Position numbers and translations under genes: made by a program. A stretch of 64,000 nucleotides of DNA, from the NCBI GenBank assembly GCA_016235815.1, contig JACRIM010000004.1, forward strand, positions 52,956 to 116,955, read 5' to 3'. This stretch comes from Planctomycetota bacterium. GTDB lineage: Bacteria; Planctomycetota; Phycisphaerae; UBA1845; UTPLA1. A model generated the notes under the pieces. It saw only the letters and a list, made by a program, of their open reading frames with translations. It searched no databases and was not told where the DNA came from. The stretch's first letter is position 1. Each line of letters begins with the position of its first letter. Shown here in pieces: positions 60,647 through 64,000 of this stretch.

Positions 60647-61894
60647 ATGTCATTTTCAACTCGCACTATTCTCGCGGCCGCCGCGATCACCCTCTCGACC
60701 GCCGCCATCACACTCGCCCAACCGACCTTCTCCATCGACTTTCAGGGCCCGACCAACGGTGTTCCCAACGGCTTCACCGGCGCGCCCATCATGCCCAGTG
60801 ACATCCTCACCACCACGCCGCCCGGCGCGCCCGGTCCGAATCCGCCGCTCTTCGGCCCGCTCCCGCCTCCGGGCACTTTTATCCCCGGCGGTCCTCCGGG
60901 TTTCGGCCTCGGCATCGTCACCTATCCATTTGCAGAACTCGACGCGCTTTCCTATGGCACCGAACCGCGCATCAGGCAGAATCGACCATTACAAACCTAT
61001 TTTTCAGTCGATGAGTTCGCCGTCGGCCTCCCCGGGGTTCCTGCCCCATCGGTAACATCGGAAGGCGCCTTCGGCTCCGTCGAAGCCTCGGCCGATGTCT
61101 TCGGTACCGTCTCACCCGCTCCGCCGCTCGCCCACTGCCCGGCCGGTCCCATCTTTGGAAACGTCGGCATGGTCGACGGTAACGGCCTGCCCAGTCTCAC
61201 GCCTGCCGTCTATCCCGGCACCGGACTCATCGAAGCCAATCCGCCGACCGTCGGCGCGATTCCCGATCCCGGTGACAACCTCGACGCCCTCGACATGGAC
61301 TCGGCGCAGAACACCGCCGGTCTCGTCTATTTCTCGCTCGACTCCGGCTTTGCCGATCCGCTTGAGCCGGGCACTGCCGCCAATCTCGGCACCGCCGTTG
61401 CCAACGGCTTCGTCGGCGGCGACGTGCTCGTCAGCGCACCGGGTGGCCTGCCGGCGATCTATGCCGCCAGTGCGGCACTCGGCCTCGGCGTCGGTGATGT
61501 CAATGACCTCGATGCCCTTGTTCTCGCCGAGAATGGCGACGGCATCTACACGCCGTCCCTCATTCCCTACGACTGGAACCTCCCCGGCTCCCTCATCGAC
61601 ATGCTCCTCTTCTCGGTTCGTCGCGGCTCCGCCATCATCGGCGCCATCGACCCGATCTGCGGCGTGCCCATCTCCGAAGGCGACATCCTCACCACCACCG
61701 GCGCGGGATTGCCGGGCATCTTCATCGCCGCCGAACGGCTCGGCCTCGCCACGGTTCGCAGCGGCGCGCCGACCTTCATGGGCTTCAACGATGATCTCGA
61801 TGCCCTCGACATGACGCCGGAGCCGGGCACCTTCGCCTTGCTCGGCATTGCCATCACCGGACTCATCGCGTCGCGAAAGCGCCGCATGAATTAA
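60647..61894 (+). CDS. PEP-CTERM exported protein with novel repeat modules
   Basis: A 415-residue protein; AGGAG precedes the ATG. A signal peptide (ILAAAAITLSTAAITLAQ) is followed by PTFSIDFQGPTNGVP, close to the start of the mature protein at 54916. Two repeat modules are clear: VYFSLDSGF with GGDVLVSAPGG, YAASAALGLG and NDLDALVL, and LLFSVRRGSAIIG with EGDILTTTGAG, IAAERLGLAT and DDLDALDM. The end, TPEPGTFALLGIAITGLIAS then RKRRMN, is a standard PEP-CTERM signal. So the same body type ends in two different sorting tags in this genome. Function unknown. Confidence 0.87.
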   Translation: MSFSTRTILAAAAITLSTAAITLAQPTFSIDFQGPTNGVPNGFTGAPIMPSDILTTTPPGAPGPNPPLFGPLPPPGTFIPGGPPGFGLGIVTYPFAELDALSYGTEPRIRQNRPLQTYFSVDEFAVGLPGVPAPSVTSEGAFGSVEASADVFGTVSPAPPLAHCPAGPIFGNVGMVDGNGLPSLTPAVYPGTGLIEANPPTVGAIPDPGDNLDALDMDSAQNTAGLVYFSLDSGFADPLEPGTAANLGTAVANGFVGGDVLVSAPGGLPAIYAASAALGLGVGDVNDLDALVLAENGDGIYTPSLIPYDWNLPGSLIDMLLFSVRRGSAIIGAIDPICGVPISEGDILTTTGAGLPGIFIAAERLGLATVRSGAPTFMGFNDDLDALDMTPEPGTFALLGIAITGLIASRKRRMN

Positions 61895-61905
61895 CTCGTA
61901 GGCCA

Positions 61906-61932
61906 TCAGAGCTGCGCCCGTAAGGAAGCGGG
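61906..61932. repeat. 27-bp dispersed repeat, copy 2
   Basis: Matches 40288-40314 at 24 of 27 positions (TCAGAGCTGCGCCCGTAAGG, then AAGCGGG). It lies 12 bases after the PEP-CTERM gene. Confidence 0.75.
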
Positions 61933-62038
61933 TTCTCTTGTGCCTGTGTCGCGCTTCGAATGTGCGACAAGCGTCAATACGCTCGGACGGGGTCGCCGCG
62001 GGGGCCGGCGGCCTCGTTTTTTTTCGCCAGTGTGAGTG

Positions 62039-62071
62039 CGCTCAAGCCCACGGATTCCAATCCGTGGGCTT
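62039..62071. repeat. Hairpin repeat, copy 2 (CCCACGGAT family)
   Basis: Arms AAGCCCACGGAT (62044-62055) and ATCCGTGGGCTT (62060-62071) form 12 pairs around a four-base loop. The sequence is nearly identical to 12341-12370. Confidence 0.8.
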
Positions 62072-62138
62072 CTCGCGTTGGACGCGGCAAAGCCCACGAG
62101 CTACATTTCATCAAACGATTCAATCAGGAGCCGATCCG

Positions 62139-63860
62139 ATGAGTACCACCGAAACGTCCCCGCGCACCCTTCACGCCCCGCGCGGCAACACCCTCTCCTG
62201 CAAGGGCTGGCTGCAGGAAGCCGCCCTGCGCATGCTGCACAACAACCTCGACCCAGACGTCGCCGAAGACCCCGACAACCTCATCGTCTACGGCGGCACC
62301 GGCAAAGCCGCGCGAAGCTGGCCCGACTTCGATCGCATCGTTCGCGCCCTTCGCAATCTTGAGAACGACGAAACGCTTCTCGTACAAAGCGGCCGCGCCG
62401 TCGGCATCATCAAGACCCATGAAAACGCTCCGCGTGTCCTCATCAGCAACTCCATGCTCGTCCCCCACTGGGCCACCTGGGATGAGTTCCGCAGACTCGA
62501 AGCCCTCGGCCTCACCATGTACGGCCAGATGACCGCGGGAAGCTGGATCTACATCGGCACACAGGGAATCCTCCAAGGCACTTACGAAACGTTCGGCGCC
62601 TGCGCCCGAAAGCACTTCAACGGCTCGCTCGCCGGCCGCCTGCTCGTCACCGGCGGCCTCGGCGGCATGGGCGGCGCGCAACCACTCGCCGCGACCATGA
62701 ACGGCGCAACCTGCCTCGTCGCCGATGTCGATCAGGCCCGCATCGACAAGCGCCTGCGCACGCGCTATCTGGACAAATCAACGAACAGCATCGGCGATGC
62801 CATTGACATGGCACTGAAAGCGCAGAAGGCCAAAGAAGCGGTGTCCATCGGCGTCCGCGCCAACATCGCCGATCTCCTCCTCGAACTCGTCAAACGCAAC
62901 ATCACCCCCGACATTCTCACCGACCAAACCTCGGCCCACGACCCGCTTAACGGCTACGTCCCCAACGGCATGACCTTCGACGCCGCCGTTGCCCTGCGAA
63001 CGAGCGACTCCGAAAAATACAAACGCGAATCACTCCGTACCATGGCCCACCACGTCGCTGCCATGCTCGAACTGCAAGAACGCGGCGCCATCACCTTTGA
63101 CTACGGCAACAATCTCCGAGCCTTCGCGAAGGAAGCGCATGAACGCGGCCTCTTGGACACTTCGTGCCTTCGTGCCTCAGTGCCTTCGTGCCTCGACTTC
63201 AACCCATTCCGAATTCCGGGTTTTGTTCCGGAGTACATCCGCCCCCTCTTCTGCGAAGGCTCCGGCCCCTTCCGATGGTGCGCCCTGTCCGGCGACCCCG
63301 CTGACATCGCCGTCACCGATGAGACGATCCTCAAACTCTTCCCGCAAAACGAACACCTCGCCCGCTGGATTCGTCTCGCCGGTGAGCGCGTCGCCTTTCA
63401 AGGTCTGCCTGCCCGAATCTGCTGGCTCGGCTACGGCGAACGCGCCAAGGCCGGCCTCGCATTCAATGAACTCGTGCGCAACGGCAAAGTGAAAGCCCCC
63501 ATTGTCATCGGCCGCGATCATCTCGACTGCGGCAGCGTCGCATCACCCAACCGCGAAACCGAAGCGATGAAAGACGGCTCCGACGCCATCGCCGACTGGC
63601 CCATTCTTAACGCCCTCGCCAACACCGCCTGCGGAGCAAGCTGGGTCAGCGTCCACCACGGCGGCGGCGTTGGCATCGGCTACTCCATCCACGCCGGCCA
63701 GGTCATCGTCGCGGATGGAACAAAGACCGCCGACGAACGCCTGCAACGCGTCCTGACCTCCGACCCCGCCATGGGCGTCTTCCGGCATGTGGATGCAGGG
63801 TATGAGGAGGCGATTCGCATCGCAAAAGAAAGGGACGTAGACATCCCGCAGTTCAATTAG
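62139..63860 (+). CDS. hutU: Urocanate hydratase
   Basis: Second enzyme of histidine breakdown: urocanate to imidazolonepropionate, with bound NAD. The ATG at 62139 follows CAGGAG and gives 573 residues (usual 550-560). [14 protein letters not shown] is the NAD-binding loop; [32 protein letters not shown] and [16 protein letters not shown] are active-site blocks. Between HERGL and [13 protein letters not shown] lies an extra segment of about 14-17 residues coded by a short repeated DNA sequence; it is in frame and the rest is intact. Other hut genes are not in the window. Confidence 0.95.
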   Translation: MSTTETSPRTLHAPRGNTLSCKGWLQEAALRMLHNNLDPDVAEDPDNLIVYGGTGKAARSWPDFDRIVRALRNLENDETLLVQSGRAVGIIKTHENAPRVLISNSMLVPHWATWDEFRRLEALGLTMYGQMTAGSWIYIGTQGILQGTYETFGACARKHFNGSLAGRLLVTGGLGGMGGAQPLAATMNGATCLVADVDQARIDKRLRTRYLDKSTNSIGDAIDMALKAQKAKEAVSIGVRANIADLLLELVKRNITPDILTDQTSAHDPLNGYVPNGMTFDAAVALRTSDSEKYKRESLRTMAHHVAAMLELQERGAITFDYGNNLRAFAKEAHERGLLDTSCLRASVPSCLDFNPFRIPGFVPEYIRPLFCEGSGPFRWCALSGDPADIAVTDETILKLFPQNEHLARWIRLAGERVAFQGLPARICWLGYGERAKAGLAFNELVRNGKVKAPIVIGRDHLDCGSVASPNRETEAMKDGSDAIADWPILNALANTACGASWVSVHHGGGVGIGYSIHAGQVIVADGTKTADERLQRVLTSDPAMGVFRHVDAGYEEAIRIAKERDVDIPQFN

Positions 63861-63917
63861 CTAAGTAGAAACGCAAAATGATTTACCCAAACGCCTCGTC
63901 TTTGTCGACCTATTTCT

Positions 63918-63934
63918 CAGCGGCGGAGCCGCTG
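63918..63934. repeat. Small hairpin before the last gene
   Basis: Arms CAGCGGC (63918-63924) and GCCGCTG (63928-63934) enclose GGA. The hairpin ends where the ribosome-binding site GGGAGG of the next gene begins, so it could affect its translation. Confidence 0.45.
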
Positions 63935-63944
63935 GGAGGTTGGC

Positions 63945-64000
63945 ATGGGACGCGGCATCAAATTGACTTTGGGAGAGTGGGAAGCCTTGGATGGTCTTCG
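63945..64000 (+). CDS. Start of a gene cut by the window edge
   Basis: The ATG at 63945 follows GGGAGG by five bases and opens MGRGIKLTLGEWEALDGL before the window ends. Too little is visible to name it. Confidence 0.45.
   Translation, partial: MGRGIKLTLGEWEALDGL

Overview
The window looks like chromosomal DNA of a planctomycete, probably from or near the Phycisphaerae; this is inferred from gene content, not from a marker gene. The signs are high GC, several large exported proteins ending in dockerin-like tags, PEP-CTERM proteins, a DUF1501 remnant, an ECF sigma factor coupled to an anti-sigma-like Ser/Thr kinase, and dispersed hairpin repeats between genes. I see no rRNA, transposase, integrase, phage gene or CRISPR array.

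Layout. 1-5155: tail of a tagged exported protein, a PEP-CTERM protein, a NADAR protein, a 919-residue exported protein of unknown function and endonuclease V. 5312-10833: a TPR protein, a bacterial STT3/PglB-like oligosaccharyltransferase, a VanZ-like membrane protein and an AT-richer orphan. 10898-12858 (minus): ribH-nusB-ftsY. 13120-16365: an 18-repeat kelch-like exported protein. 17054-19030: homogentisate dioxygenase and an MNT/HEPN pair. 19074-30460: a glycan locus (GT2, GT-C-like membrane protein, two asparagine-synthase-type amidotransferases, GT4), interrupted by an exported protein with a Cys/Gly-hydrophobic-Arg tail and a broken asnB fragment. 30466-34914: a tight run of phosphatidyltransferase, ribBA, scpA, RidA-like and mtnA. 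35098-35798: two small exported Cys-containing proteins with a promoter and a terminator. 35999-41293: RdgC-like protein, GT4, then SRP RNA-dnaX-ybaB-recR. 41383-49079: kelch-like exported protein, lipoprotein hydrolase, GNAT enzyme, phosphodiesterase-family protein and a secreted matrixin-like protease. 49229-50771: tRNA-Tyr, pgsA, uppP. 50774-60061 (minus): reprolysin-like protease, a tagged exported protein, kinase and ECF sigma factor. 60647-64000: PEP-CTERM protein, urocanase and the start of one more gene.

How the parts fit. The SRP RNA and its receptor FtsY are both here and serve a genome rich in exported proteins. Three kinds of C-terminal signal occur: a dockerin-like tag of about 60 residues (five proteins), PEP-CTERM (two) and a Cys/Gly-hydrophobic-Arg tail (one). 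The glycosyltransferases, amidotransferases and STT3-like enzyme suggest surface glycan or glycoprotein synthesis beside these exported proteins. The best candidates for undescribed biology are the shared tag, a repeat module of about 60 residues common to the proteins at 54916-56451 and 60647-61894, and the small exported pair at 35098-35798.
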